Source: Axinella damicornis
Lineage: Eukaryota; Porifera; Demospongiae; Axinellida; Axinellidae
Direction of reading: 5' to 3'
Assembly (NCBI GenBank): GCA_963931865.1
Contig: OZ007517.1
Span: forward strand, 3,857,707 to 3,921,706
DNA: 64,000 bases
Position 1 is the stretch's first letter; each line of letters opens with the position of its first letter. This document shows positions 21,301 to 27,750 of this stretch, piece by piece. The notes under the pieces were generated by a model. It searched no databases. It was not told the DNA's origin and saw only the letters and a list, made by a program, of their open reading frames with translations. Position numbers and translations under genes: made by a program.

Positions 21301-23652
21301 CAATGATCGTTAGAAATTTTTCGTTGATGAGCTAAACTACGAAAATTTAACGCCACGAAAAATTTACTCACGAAATATTTTTAACACGAAAATTCCCGAT
21401 CTACGGTAGGTGGTGACAGGAGGTTTCTAATTGATAACTGCAAAGTGATTATCCTGTAAGCTTGGTTTGTACTATACAGGTCAGCATGTATATATACTGT
21501 GACAGTAGCATGTTAACTCTGTTTACGCCAATTTTTTGCTCACTGAGGTGAATGAATGGTAGTTCGATTACTGGCGCATAACTACCCACAATGACCAGCC
21601 AGCAGATTATGCAGTATAAACTGCAGTCTGCAACTTCAACCTCCCACACACTGTAGTACAAAGGCGCATGAGTACGTAAGTCCTATCACAAAGTATGACT
21701 TGTGCTACCTTCAGAGGTAATCTGTAGACCAATTGTGAATATTACATCAATGTTTGAAGCAAGCACACTCCACTAATTTCACAATTGGAAGCTACTTCAT
21801 CATCTACCTACTACTGGTAAAAGTGCTGTCCATGGATGTTTGGTTATCTACACTTACAACATTATTCCCAGGGTAGAATCAAAGATACCATGGAACCCCC
21901 CCAGAGGTTGCAGGACAGTCCACAATTAAGCTGGGTGAGACCATTTCAACTCTATTGGCTTCAAGTCCACAGAGGACAGGCCAGTAGCATGCAGGGATTC
22001 ACACAAAGGTGGTAACTAGAAGTAGCATAGAACAAGCTACAGTTTTTGATACCATGCATCTGGAAAACGTTATTACACACAATATGATTTACACTGCCAT
22101 TATAAACTTTGTCTGCACATTTGCTAAGGAGACAATCCTTGGCATGCGTGGGTTTTGATGTATATGACTTTTTGTTTACTATAGTTACGAATGTGAAATA
22201 AACTCACTTTACTTTTCCAGTTTTAATCGCAAAATGAAGAGGAGTTTCTGAATTCTCATTCTCAGCATCAATCATCGTCTTTGATAACTGAAAGGAATCA
22301 TGAGGTGACAGAAGATTCAAACACTATCCACGTAATGTACAGCTCCATATATAAACAGTACCTGGATCAACAGTTTAACAAACGTTTCGTCTCCATCACG
22401 TGCAGCAATGTGTAACAGTGAGTTCCCCTTTTCATCTGCGATGCTGCAATACCTGTTTCTCCCTTCTGAATCACTGGTGAGAACCTGCATCAGTATAGAG
22501 AGGTTTCTACGTGTCCCTTCAAGCACTCAGTTATTACCTCCCTTGAAATCGGCCGGAGAGGGAGTAGTCTGAACTCTTCTCAAGTATTATCGAAGGGATT
22601 TCCCCACACATAACTATAACAGAGTTCTCTACTGCTTTATACATAACATCTGTTACTCAGTGTCCGCTTCATTGTGTATGCTGAATATTAAGCTATATGA
22701 ACAAACTATACAGCCACAACTAAGCCTCTTGCAGGCATGTACATACATACAAAGTTGTAAATTTCACCCAAAGTATAGAATGGGTTCCCAGTGCACTGAG
22801 CAGAATCTTATATGGTCCATGATTTTACAACAGTGTAGTATGGTGGCAAGCAGTAGGACAAGCAGCTGGTTGGATTTCAATTGCCTTGTAAAGCGTCTTG
22901 CTTCTTGACTACATACTTATGTTAGTTATGTACTTTTCATGTACACTAATGATCTGAGCCACAGCTACCATTTCACTAATCTATAATGTAATCAGTTTAT
23001 AAATTTATGTAGCAAGCCAAGTCCTACCTCAAAAATTGTTTTCATATTTTTGGTTAAACCACCACACAGTTCAATGAGGTCTTCAGCATCTTTCGTCTTC
23101 CATGCCTGGCATGTGGCTGCACTCTTAAGGGATGAACCAAGATCACCACCCCTGCAAAGTGATACAAATTGGAACACTGTAGGTCTCATTCACAAGATAA
23201 TATAGTCCAACAACAAAATACCTTTCCAGAAGAAATTTGACCATGTCATTTCTTCTTTGATGTAGTTTACTTGCATAGCAGAGTGGTGTGAGTCCATTAG
23301 AATCCGGGATGTTAATATCGCACTGATCGGCTTCATCGGGTTCTGCATCTAATAGGAGCCGTGCGGCTTCCAGATTGCCACGTTTGGATGCAATATGGAG
23401 AGGTGTCTCCCCATTGACACTCTTTGGGCGGATTATGATGCCATCTTGCTTCAGCAACAGTTCCAAAATTTTAAGATCACCAGTGCTACATGCCTTGTGA
23501 AGTGGAGTTTCACCTGTACTGTCAGTTACGTTCACATCAGTGTCTGGCTTCTGGAGATGTTCCTTAACTGCATCTATGTCTCCACTAGTACATAATGCAC
23601 AGAGTGTAGGGACGAGATCTGTGATTGAGTGTTCTTCATTGTACAGGAACAT
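1..23652 (-). CDS. Giant multi-exon ankyrin-repeat protein gene (5' end in window, 3' end off left edge)
   Basis: I resolved 41 minus-strand exons from 23652 down to base 1. Every junction has GT/AG signals, all 40 phases match, and there is no in-frame stop, giving about 9,274 coding nt (about 3,090 aa). Nearly all of it is ankyrin repeats with TPLH.A motifs, probably 60 or more. Three-part modules recur: a four-repeat exon, a GAD exon and an FL..D..GNT.LH exon. No signal peptide or membrane span is visible, so the seen part is probably cytoplasmic and makes protein contacts. The function is not recognisable. The C-terminus lies outside and could be a TRPA-type channel, a signalling domain or nothing more. 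The start is ATG at 23650-23652, with an in-frame TAA directly upstream. Merging of two neighbouring genes cannot be excluded without cDNA. Confidence 0.8.
113..287 (-). CDS. Ankyrin gene exon 40
   Basis: 175 nt, acceptor CACACAG, donor GTGTGC, phase 2 to 0. GADLYAMDNNLCTPTHSAA to RPILLK. Part ii of module 12. The acceptor tract is a CA repeat rather than a normal pyrimidine tract. Confidence 0.8.
288..331 (+). repeat. (TG)n microsatellite
   Basis: A TG run with a GGGTGGG interruption. On the minus strand it forms the CA-rich stretch just upstream of the exon 40 acceptor (CACACAG). Confidence 0.85.
465..884 (-). CDS. Ankyrin gene exon 39
   Basis: 420 nt, acceptor TTCCAG, donor GTAAGT, phase 2 to 2. 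Motifs AMTPLHLACLNGR, GNTPLHLACTGGN, ETPLHIAADCGH and HTPLHYAAMKNN, ending LLVEK. Part i of module 12. Confidence 0.85.
965..1164 (-). CDS. Ankyrin gene exon 38
   Basis: 200 nt, acceptor CAACAG, donor GTGAGT, phase 0 to 2. FLITDTEYGNSLCKSTD, GVFHVTAREND, KTPMHLAAEEGHH. Part iii of module 11. Confidence 0.85.
1246..1423 (-). CDS. Ankyrin gene exon 37
   Basis: 178 nt, acceptor CTGCAG, donor GTAAGT, phase 2 to 0. (R)GADVYAEDKMLCTPVLIAA to AEIWN. Part ii of module 11. Confidence 0.85.
1470..1523. repeat. Degenerate CCTCGTTCCCAGG foldback
   Basis: GCCTCGTTGCCATGCAC faces GACCTCGGAACGAGGCTAC. A worn copy of the window's common foldback repeat, lying in intron 36. The rest of that intron (1424-1779) shows nothing. 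Confidence 0.5.
1780..2217 (-). CDS. Ankyrin gene exon 36
   Basis: 438 nt, acceptor TTCCAG, donor GTGAGT, phase 2 to 2. Motifs LTSLHIASQCGH, GNTPLHLACESGK, EIPLHVASQQKS and YTSLHHAAKNNQ, ending LLLQR. Part i of module 11. Confidence 0.85.
2283..2482 (-). CDS. Ankyrin gene exon 35
   Basis: 200 nt, acceptor ATGCAG, donor GTGAGT, phase 0 to 2. FLVNDSEWGSKLLQATD, NTLLHDASKRGD, LSIHLAAEHGYD. Part iii of module 10. Confidence 0.85.
2579..2750 (-). CDS. Ankyrin gene exon 34
   Basis: 172 nt, acceptor CCTCAG, donor GTAAGG, phase 2 to 0. GATLSAENSDSLTPVLTAV to YEILE. Part ii of module 10. Confidence 0.85.
2863..3294 (-). CDS. Ankyrin gene exon 33
   Basis: 432 nt, acceptor ATTTAG, donor GTGAGT, phase 2 to 2. 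Motifs GMTPLHCACQQGD, RNTPLHLSCRSCS, RTPLHIATQCGY and CTPLHYAAAGNS, ending LLYNG. Part i of module 10. Confidence 0.85.
3363..3565 (-). CDS. Ankyrin gene exon 32
   Basis: 203 nt, acceptor ATCTAG, donor GTAAGT, phase 0 to 2. FMLKDKVCGQILRQARDD, QNTLLHVAAVRGN, KTAVHLAALKGHA. Part iii of module 9. Confidence 0.85.
4450..4655. repeat. Cluster of ATCCAA..TTGGAT palindromes in intron 31
   Basis: About six copies of a short palindrome (ATCCAAAATTGGAT, ATCCAATAATGGAT, ATCCAATTTTGGAT and variants) fall within 200 bp in both orientations. The rest of the 1.2 kb intron (3566-4797) shows nothing recognisable. Confidence 0.55.
4798..4975 (-). CDS. Ankyrin gene exon 31
   Basis: 178 nt, acceptor CTTTAG, donor GTAAGT, phase 2 to 0. 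HGANLNAENVIHITPLIIAA to GQILK. Part ii of module 9. Confidence 0.85.
5042..5488 (-). CDS. Ankyrin gene exon 30
   Basis: 447 nt, acceptor TTACAG, donor GTAACC, phase 2 to 2. Motifs GKTILHLACQHGH, GNTLLHLACRHQR, EAPIHIAAQSQ and CTPLHHAARCNQ, ending YLKR. Part i of module 9. Confidence 0.85.
5566..5783 (-). CDS. Ankyrin gene exon 29
   Basis: 218 nt, acceptor CAAAAG, donor GTAAGC, phase 0 to 2. LISKVCAFSV, DEDGNTPLHIAASCGN, GKTPAHVAAERNH. Part iii of module 8. The acceptor tract is short. Confidence 0.75.
5882..6056 (-). CDS. Ankyrin gene exon 28
   Basis: 175 nt, acceptor CTCTAG, donor GTAACA, phase 2 to 0. (R)GGNLEAVYRKSFTPILTAAH to IQALQ. Part ii of module 8. Confidence 0.85.
6126..6554 (-). 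CDS. Ankyrin gene exon 27
   Basis: 429 nt, acceptor TCCTAG, donor GTGAAT, phase 2 to 2. Motifs LTPMHLACRKGHY, NNTPLHIACKCSH, LSPLHLAVRDGF and RTPLHYAGELCHN, ending LLIER. Part i of module 8. Confidence 0.85.
6681..6775 (-). CDS. Ankyrin gene exon 26
   Basis: 95 nt, acceptor GTAGCAG, donor GTAAGC, phase 0 to 2. Contains VDAENKHHKTPLHMAAENGH. A tandem acceptor (TAGCAG) could add one codon, moving the edge to 6778. Second half of part iii of module 7. Confidence 0.75.
6952..7092 (-). CDS. Ankyrin gene exon 25
   Basis: 141 nt, acceptor TCCTAG, donor GTGACT, phase 0 to 0. ILAGKTGTKYLAK then GNTPLHFAAIYGHHEI and ends RPKPKQ. First half of part iii of module 7. Confidence 0.8.
7197..7344 (-). CDS. 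Ankyrin gene exon 24
   Basis: 148 nt, acceptor CTATCAG, donor GTACTT, phase 2 to 0. Encodes SVTRALLQQSEDMLSRLLDA and ends VEFIQ. Part ii of module 7. Confidence 0.8.
7445..7882 (-). CDS. Ankyrin gene exon 23
   Basis: 438 nt, acceptor TTATAG, donor GTAAGT, phase 2 to 2. Motifs GFTALHCACQNN, NNTPLHIACMNGD, GETPIHISASRGY and GRTPVILSAISDH, ending LLLPK. Part i of module 7. Confidence 0.85.
7951..8156 (-). CDS. Ankyrin gene exon 22 (no internal ATG)
   Basis: 206 nt, acceptor CATTAG, donor GTAAGT, phase 0 to 2. Begins LITKSTSGRHLYSDCKD, then GNTILHIAASTGN and QQTPLHLAAENGHHQ. Part iii of module 6. Confidence 0.85.
8248..8422 (-). CDS. Ankyrin gene exon 21
   Basis: 175 nt, acceptor ATTTAG, donor GTAAGT, phase 2 to 0. 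GADVGAFDNKKYTPLMEAA to SLNFLR. Part ii of module 6. Confidence 0.85.
8516..8953 (-). CDS. Ankyrin gene exon 20
   Basis: 438 nt, acceptor CCTTAG, donor GTAAGC, phase 2 to 2. Motifs TPMHLACQNGHEQ, TPLHVASEKGY, TPIHMAVRKGY and TPLHLAAKHCGN, ending LLKR. Part i of module 6. Confidence 0.85.
9753..9850 (-). CDS. Ankyrin gene exon 19
   Basis: 98 nt, acceptor TTGTAG, donor GTGAGC, phase 0 to 2. Contains VDAEDKNLRTPLHLAAKSGH. Second half of part iii of module 5. The next exon's first base completes Q. Confidence 0.8.
10385..10429. repeat. Short perfect hairpin
   Basis: TATATCAAGGGCGCATCG and CGATGCGCCCTTGGCTATAT pair around a 6-nt loop. It lies in an intron of the ankyrin gene. Confidence 0.6.
10566..10700 (-). 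CDS. Ankyrin gene exon 18
   Basis: 135 nt, acceptor TCCTAG, donor GTGAAA, phase 0 to 0. Encodes ILANKTGTKYLAK then GDTPLHFAAIYGHHEI and ends RPKQ. First half of part iii of module 5. Two codons shorter than its paralogue, exon 25. Confidence 0.8.
10879..11026 (-). CDS. Ankyrin gene exon 17 (no internal ATG)
   Basis: 148 nt, acceptor CATCAG, donor GTATTG, phase 2 to 0. Encodes SVTRAVLQQREDVLSRLLDA and ends IEFIQ. A part ii position with no clear ankyrin consensus. Paralogue of exon 24, same length. Confidence 0.8.
11130..11567 (-). CDS. Ankyrin gene exon 16
   Basis: 438 nt, acceptor TCTTAG, donor GTGAGT, phase 2 to 2. Motifs GFTALHCACQNN, NNTPLHIACTNGD, GETPIHISARRGY and GRTPVILAAMSDH, ending LLLPK. 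Part i of module 5, paralogue of exon 23. Confidence 0.85.
11640..11845 (-). CDS. Ankyrin gene exon 15 (no internal ATG)
   Basis: 206 nt, acceptor AATTAG, donor GTAAGT, phase 0 to 2. Contains CRDQDGNTILHIAAITGN and RQQTPLHLAAENGHHQ, part iii of module 4. It has no ATG, so a start-based search misses it. Paralogue of exon 22, same length. Confidence 0.85.
11968..12142 (-). CDS. Ankyrin gene exon 14
   Basis: 175 nt, phase 2 to 0, donor GTAAGT. Begins (S)GADVGVLDSRKYTPLMVAA and ends SLNFLR, the part ii exon of module 4. Paralogue of exon 21, same length. Confidence 0.85.
12235..12672 (-). CDS. Ankyrin gene exon 13
   Basis: 438 nt, acceptor CCTTAG, donor GTAAAC, phase 2 to 2. Four repeats: TPTPMHLACQNGH, MRTPLHVASENGY, GITPIHMAVQKGY, NTPLHLAARYCG, ending ELLER. 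It is part i of module 4 and a close paralogue of exon 20, with identical length. Confidence 0.85.
13198..13775 (+). repeat. Mini-exon repeat element, copy 1
   Basis: A dispersed element with four copies in the window. After GTTCCAATTAACGCACATGC come two short ATG-starting open pieces, each ending at a GTGAGTTTC donor. The first reads MATKRKTRHYYSTHNLAS (13464 on). The second reads MAADGTTKALVSPPPR (about 13641 on). Both are followed by CGATCAC and GTCAGAATCTTTG. The peptides are conserved in other copies. It lies in intron 12 of the ankyrin gene, on the opposite strand. Confidence 0.55.
13806..13830 (+). repeat. TTAGG-type tandem repeat
   Basis: About five units of TTAGG in an AT-rich stretch. 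It resembles arthropod telomere repeat, but it is too short and internal to be a telomere. Confidence 0.6.
13900..14470. mobile_element. Element with ATTGGGGCGAGCCTGAGCGAG ends
   Basis: The left end ATTGGGGCGAGCCTGAGCGAG is repeated inverted at the right end (CTCGCTCAGGCTCGCCCCACAAT). About 570 bp, non-coding, inside intron 12. A solo end lies near 24796-24836. Confidence 0.7.
14789..14859 (-). CDS. Ankyrin gene exon 12
   Basis: 71 nt, acceptor ACTCCAG, donor GTAAGT, phase 0 to 2. Encodes KNNEKKTPLHVAAEKGHD, the second half of part iii of module 3 (compare exon 4). Confidence 0.65.
14939..14992. repeat. CCTCGTTCCCAGGCC foldback copy
   Basis: TAGCCTCGTTCCCAGGCCG facing CGTGGGAACGAGGCTAC across a short loop. 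One of many copies of a compact foldback repeat in this window. Confidence 0.7.
15247..15387 (-). CDS. Ankyrin gene exon 11 (weak donor)
   Basis: 141 nt, acceptor CTAACAG, phase 0 to 0. Contains IDRSGNTPLHIAASFGYVR, the first half of part iii of module 3. No ATG is needed. The chosen donor, AAG|GTTTGG, is poor. An in-frame TAG follows shortly, so this exon could be decaying or the boundary may be slightly off. Confidence 0.5.
15388..17637. other. Intron 10 with unrecognised, probably mobile, sequence
   Basis: 2.25 kb between ankyrin exons 10 and 11. A plus-strand open stretch (15642-15968, about 108 aa, containing CATKTWLITKDARQSKQ) and shorter open pieces to about 16650 look like decayed coding DNA, but I could not name a family. 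A CCTCATTCCCAGGCC fragment lies near 16550. Nothing else was seen. Confidence 0.35.
17638..17788 (-). CDS. Ankyrin gene exon 10
   Basis: 151 nt, acceptor CAACAG, donor GTGTGT, phase 2 to 0. Begins (N)GASFCSAFISAAKHG, a degenerate part ii exon of module 3. Confidence 0.7.
17888..18118 (-). CDS. Ankyrin gene exon 9
   Basis: 231 nt, acceptor GTTTAG, donor GTAAGT, phase 2 to 2. Motifs GMIPLHIACQNGH and GYTPLNHAVENGH, ending RLLILK. Exons 8 and 9 together are 429 nt, the usual size of an unsplit part i exon. Confidence 0.75.
18192..18389 (-). CDS. Ankyrin gene exon 8
   Basis: 198 nt, acceptor GCTTAG, donor GTAAGT, phase 2 to 2. Motifs GMTSLHVAVENN and GRTALHLAAAAGN. It is the first half of part i of module 3, which is split by an extra phase-2 intron. 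Confidence 0.75.
18457..18653 (-). CDS. Ankyrin gene exon 7
   Basis: 197 nt, acceptor CACCAG, donor GTAAGG, phase 0 to 2. Two repeats with motifs GNTPLHIAAGSN and GRTPLHLAAARGC. It is part iii of module 2, unsplit. Confidence 0.75.
18711..19351. mobile_element. TACCGTATATC-ended element in intron 6
   Basis: The left end TACCGTATATCTTCTAAAATTC pairs with GAAGATATACGGTA at about 19338-19351. Its interior (AGCACCCCTTC, then AAAGAGATG, then AGTGGTGAAAGCTC) recurs at 52071-52300. About 640 bp, no protein recognised. A non-autonomous DNA element. Confidence 0.55.
19445..19649 (-). CDS. Ankyrin gene exon 6
   Basis: 205 nt, phase 2 to 0, donor GTAAGT. Begins (R)GAELDARDKDGLTPLTVAA, the part ii exon of module 2. 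The tail (QAHHQLQPISHPKSGSNLLQ) is longer than in other modules. Confidence 0.7.
20267..20395 (-). CDS. Ankyrin gene exon 5
   Basis: 129 nt, acceptor ACTAG, donor GTATGC, phase 2 to 2. Contains KHNADLRSGD and RQTPLHYAAKYC, ending LLLER. It acts as a shortened part i exon of module 2. Intron 4 upstream is 1.9 kb and holds a foldback element. Confidence 0.7.
20879..21408. mobile_element. Foldback element with TACCGTAG ends, in intron 4
   Basis: TACCGTAGATCGGGAAATTT at the left end is repeated inverted at the right end (AATTCCCGATCTACGGTA). Inner arms also pair imperfectly (ACGAAAATTTAACG). About 530 bp, no coding capacity, so a non-autonomous DNA element (MITE). Two other elements in this window share the TACCGTAG terminus. 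A GTTGTCACGTGACAAC palindrome sits just outside at about 20841-20856. Confidence 0.75.
22208..22287 (-). CDS. Ankyrin gene exon 4
   Basis: 80 nt, acceptor TTTCAG, donor GTGAGT, phase 0 to 2. Encodes MIDAENENSETPLHFAIKTG, half of an ankyrin repeat. It completes part iii of module 1. Confidence 0.7.
22362..22484 (-). CDS. Ankyrin gene exon 3
   Basis: 123 nt, acceptor GATGCAG, donor GTACTG, phase 0 to 0. VLTSDSEG then GNSLLHIAARDGD, ending KLLIQ. It is the first half of part iii of module 1, which is split by a phase-0 intron here. Confidence 0.7.
23028..23151 (-). CDS. Ankyrin gene exon 2
   Basis: 124 nt, acceptor TTTGCAG, donor GTAGGA, phase 2 to 0. Begins (R)GGDLGSSLKS and ends KTIFE. It is the part ii (GAD-type) exon of module 1, shorter than the usual 175 nt. 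Confidence 0.7.
23222..23652 (-). CDS. Ankyrin gene exon 1 (start codon)
   Basis: 431 nt, donor GTATTT, phase 2 out. It begins MFLYNEEHS and carries four ankyrin repeats, with motifs GETPLHKACSTGD, GETPLHIASKRGN and GLTPLCYASK, ending LLER. The start is the first ATG after an in-frame TAA. It is the long (part i) exon of module 1. An upstream non-coding exon may exist. Confidence 0.75.
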
Positions 23653-25190
23653 TTACCATCAAGGGTGTGTGTGTATGTCAACATGTGTGCATTGCATCCA
23701 TCAAGTTTTAATTACTGATAAAGTAAATGAACAAGGTGGAGTAATGATACTCGTGTGGGCCCCACTCAACCTTCAGCTTTTTGTACCAACTTGACATAGT
23801 TATTAAGAACAAACATAACCAGGTACATAGCTAATATTCTAAGACATGGTGGAATCAATGTGTAACATCATTAGCCTGTCATTCCCAGGCCTCCACACAG
23901 ATTTCATCTCACAGCCGAGCTGGGCGGAGGCCTAGGAACGAGGCTATAGCATCATGTTGTGCCTACTTGCTACTGTACCTCAAGTGAGCATAAGTAAAGG
24001 GATTGAGCAGACCATATAATTGAAAAATTATTAAAGGATTCTCTTGGTTGCATCGGTTTCTGGCTTCTGTTTTGCTTCAGCTTGGCTCCCCCAGCTTGGA
24101 TTCTACTTTACATCTACTTCAGCGTGAGCATTACAATCAAGGGTACGTTTGTCACTGGTTGGTGGAGGTTTACGCCACACTTGCCAATGTCATAGAATGG
24201 CCTAAGATTGCCATCCAGCAGTCAGATATCATGACTCCTTTGTCTCTGTTTAGTAACTTCTCTGTGTCTGTGAGGCAGATGCAGAGGCGTTAGACTTCTT
24301 CCCGAGTGGATCGCACCCAGCATTTTTTTTTCTTTCTCCATGTGAGAAACCACCAGGTAGAGTGGCTAACAAGGCGAGGGTAGCTCGATTAGATGACAAC
24401 CATGAAAGTCCATGGAACTTCTATCAACATGTGACAGTCCCATGGAGAAACTGAAGATCAGTGAAGATCAGTGAAAAATCATGCTAATTGAGATCCAGGG
24501 GCTTCCCAACACACTGCGAAAGTGCAAGTGAGTACGAGTAAATACGCCCACTAGAGTGCATTGACCTCGGGGCATTACATTGAAACATGCAACCAAATTT
24601 AGCAGGATATAATGCTTTTCATTGTGCCAATACTGTTGTAATGCTTACTGCACTTGTGTTGTCTTTGCATAACCAATTTCCTTCGGACTCAAGACAAGGA
24701 ATCCGTCATACAGCTCTACCAGTGTCCTAGCTAGCTGTCGTGGGCTAGAATTACAATGAATGTTAGTCACAGTAATTACATTTGATTCCTACATAGACTG
24801 TCATACGTTGGGGCGAGCCTGAGTGAGGTCCACTGTAGAGTGAAGTGTATTCTCGCAATATTCTTGTCCTGTTTGCAATATGCGCGTGTGTCGTATCATA
24901 ACTACACTCTGCAAACAACAGAGACTTCATTGTGTCATGTGTCAATTCAATGTATCAACTTGCAATAAAGAGTGCTGTGGTTTATACATGTATGCTCAGA
25001 CCGCTCCAAGATAGCTTGCGGTAAATCAAGAGCTACTACGCTGAACAAAGACCGCATCAGAGGATCGAGAGCAGAAGATCTCCAGAGGAGCAACTCTTCA
25101 TATTTATGCATACATTTGTAATTCATTATATGTTAGGGTAGTCACACTCACTATTCTCAGTGCATAGCTAGTTAGGTAGGACACTATATA
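23653..25190. other. Stretch 5' of the ankyrin gene, no gene recognised
   Basis: This should hold the ankyrin gene promoter, but no core motif is clear. A foldback repeat lies at 23871-23946. A plus-strand open stretch (24048-24293) containing LGSPSLDSTLHLLQREHYNQ looks like decayed coding DNA of unknown family. A solo GGGGCGAGCCTGAG element end lies near 24796-24836. Confidence 0.4.
23871..23946. repeat. CCTCGTTCCCAGGCC foldback copy
   Basis: TAGCCTGTCATTCCCAGGCC faces GGCCTAGGAACGAGGCTA, with inner pairing (GCCTCC / GGAGGC). Confidence 0.65.
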
Positions 25191-25785
25191 TACCGTAGTC
25201 GCGCGTTATTAGGCGCATCTCACTTATAGGCGCATATTCGCTGTTAGGCGCAGGCTCAACTCTCGTCCCAGGTACTCGCTGTTAAGCGCTGCAGTCCTCT
25301 GCCAGAAACTCTGCCATTTTCGATCGTACGGAGTGGAAAACAGCTATAATTCGAATTGATGCGCACTTCCTATTCGAGGAATGTCATTATTATTATATTA
25401 GTTATTAATTAGGCGCATCTCGCTTATAGTCGCATATTTCCTTCCTGTGGGCGCATGCGCCTAATTAGTCTGGGGCAGCCAGACCCTCGCACGGGAAGGA
25501 GGGTCTGGAATCAAACTTATATACATTTTTGTCCCGCTGCAACTATGAGTGAAGCCCCAATCAGATTGCAGAACCAGCTATCACTACGGCATTACTTCCT
25601 GTGGTTTGAACTGAAGCCTAAGTTTGCTGCGTGTATAAATGTATTCACAATCCTTAAAATGTATTCACGAACGCTAATTAGATTCCCCAGCGACAAAACC
25701 GCATATAGGTTTGATTCCAGACCCTCCTTCCCGTGCGAGGGTCTGGCTGCGCCAGACTAGCGCCTAATAACGCGCGACTACGGTA
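25191..25785. mobile_element. TACCGTAG-ended element (outer, nested pair 1)
   Basis: TACCGTAGTCGCGCGTTATT at the left end is repeated inverted as AATAACGCGCGACTACGGTA at the right. AGGCGCAT motifs recur inside. A second foldback (25466-25760) sits within it near the right arm. Non-coding. Confidence 0.8.
25466..25760. mobile_element. TAGTCT foldback element (inner, nested pair 1)
   Basis: TAGTCTGGGGCAGCCAGACC with CTCGCACGGGAAGGAGGGTC is mirrored at the right end (GGTCTGGCTGCGCCAGACTA). About 295 bp with long arms, inserted inside the TACCGTAG element. Same family as 27751-28596, 32494-32797 and 49533-50375. Confidence 0.75.
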
Positions 25786-27750
25786 CATCACAGACAGGCC
25801 TCTTAGTAGTGTGCATGATTTGTCAATGTATTCTGATTGAAACTGAATCTACCCACATGCTTAATTAGATCATATCATGCCAACAGTTAAGACCAGTGTA
25901 ACCATCTCAGCTCCCTTTGAACACTTAGGCACTAGGTATGCATGTAGTCATTGACTTCTGTAAGTGGATAATGACAGGCTTCTCGATGGTTAATTGATTA
26001 TGCCCGAACAGTACACAAACACAAAGGCTGATGGCAGTTAGCTAAAGCAAACAGCAAACTTAGTGGTACCACCCCAAAGTACACATAACTAACTCAAAAC
26101 CTACCCGACAGATTTCACAAATATTCATACGGCAACGGCTGCATACGGCATGCAGCCACTCAAGGTATGGCCAGTGGGATCGTCAATTGAGTCACAACAA
26201 CTCCTATGAGAAATATTACCACGATCTACATGGCAGACAGATGCATTCAGCCCTAGCTTCTTACATACTCTTTGCAGTGAGTAAGGTCAAGAATTCCAAA
26301 GCCCACACATTCCATATAGTTCACTCACGTACTCTACATGCAGCCATATCAACAACAAATGACTGAAAGACACGGGATAAGTGACCACACCCATGCATCA
26401 TTCGAATCTTCCCAACAAAAGAACCCATAAGTACCGCACTGTGGAAAGATGAACCTTGGCCTTTGGACTACATTATAGTTGTACATATTGGGATGTATAG
26501 GTCTATGTAGTACCTTTTGCTCACTCCCGCACATCCTTTTCAATGAATTTAATGAGATGCCAATGGAGGCCAAATGGATCCCAAACAGCAGGGTAAGTTT
26601 GAAAGGTACAAATAATGCTGGACAACAAAAACTAGAATTTGGGATCTATATAGCCCTATAGGTTGATACGCGTATGTCATGTTTCTGAGAATGCACAGTA
26701 GTACGTAGCTAGATTGACACACGCCTTTGTGCCACAGGTTGCAACACTACTGTCTGAAGAGCTGAAGGAGGTGTAGGGTTTGGTTGATGGGAGGGGGATT
26801 ATACACTCAGTTGGAAGTTTCTGTTGATAGATAACATCTATTGGGTGTGAGCTGCTAGTCATTGCTATTGAAGTTCAGACATCACTGGTTACATCACTCT
26901 ACATGGCATCTCCAGTGAGACAGCTCCTGTCATTTCAATGTGTTGGTTGTGCTGAAGACACACACCTTCAGGTTGAAGGTGTGGTTTTGTGGGATCAAGA
27001 TTGCCTGAGCATTTCAGTGATAGCCAGAGATAGCATACCTACAAATCTAAGTGGGCAGTTTCTCTTAACATGGAACTGAAGGAGAGAGGTAATACCCCTG
27101 TCTCTCAACCAACATGTCAGAGGTAACCATTCCAACAGGTACATACTTGGACTTCTGAGTTCTGACTATGCTTTCCGTGAGTAAACTCAATAAAAATGTT
27201 AGATGCGCGAAAGATTGATCTCCATGTAAACCTTACATTGGAGAATATCAGTCATTTGTGAACTTGCTTGCCCCTGATACTACACTGTTGCTAGTGTGTA
27301 GCGAGCAGCTGTTGCCTGTATGGACTATGTTTGTCTTGATTACCTACATTGTACCTTTTTGAGTCAGCCGGTCCGTCTCAGTTTTATCTGCCTATAGCTA
27401 TATAGCCAATGCTGAAAGTGATTCTGTCTCTCTCTGAATATGCAACTATTATTATTGCCTCACATGTTGGTTGTGACCTGACTGCAAATACGTGCGGAGC
27501 ACTACACTAGCTTGATAGCCTCACACTGTGAAAATTTCAATCTTTTCTCTCTGTCAGAAAACACAACGATTAAAATTGAATTCTGAAACCATTCATGTGC
27601 TTTCACATACATACCAGTTTATACCGTATAAATACTAGCTATACTCAGGGGTGGCGGAACAGGTCTGGCAGACCCAGCAACCTCCAGAACAATGATTGCT
27701 GTATGGCGTCTGAAAAGCCAGTAGATGTGATATCAGATGAGGGGGATGTC
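25786..27750. other. No gene recognised
   Basis: Mostly unique-looking AT-rich DNA. One plus-strand stretch ending NEFNEMPMEAKWIPNSR at about 26592 is followed by a good donor (GGTAAGTTTG) and might be an exon, but no acceptor or homology supports it. Nothing else was seen. Confidence 0.3.
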
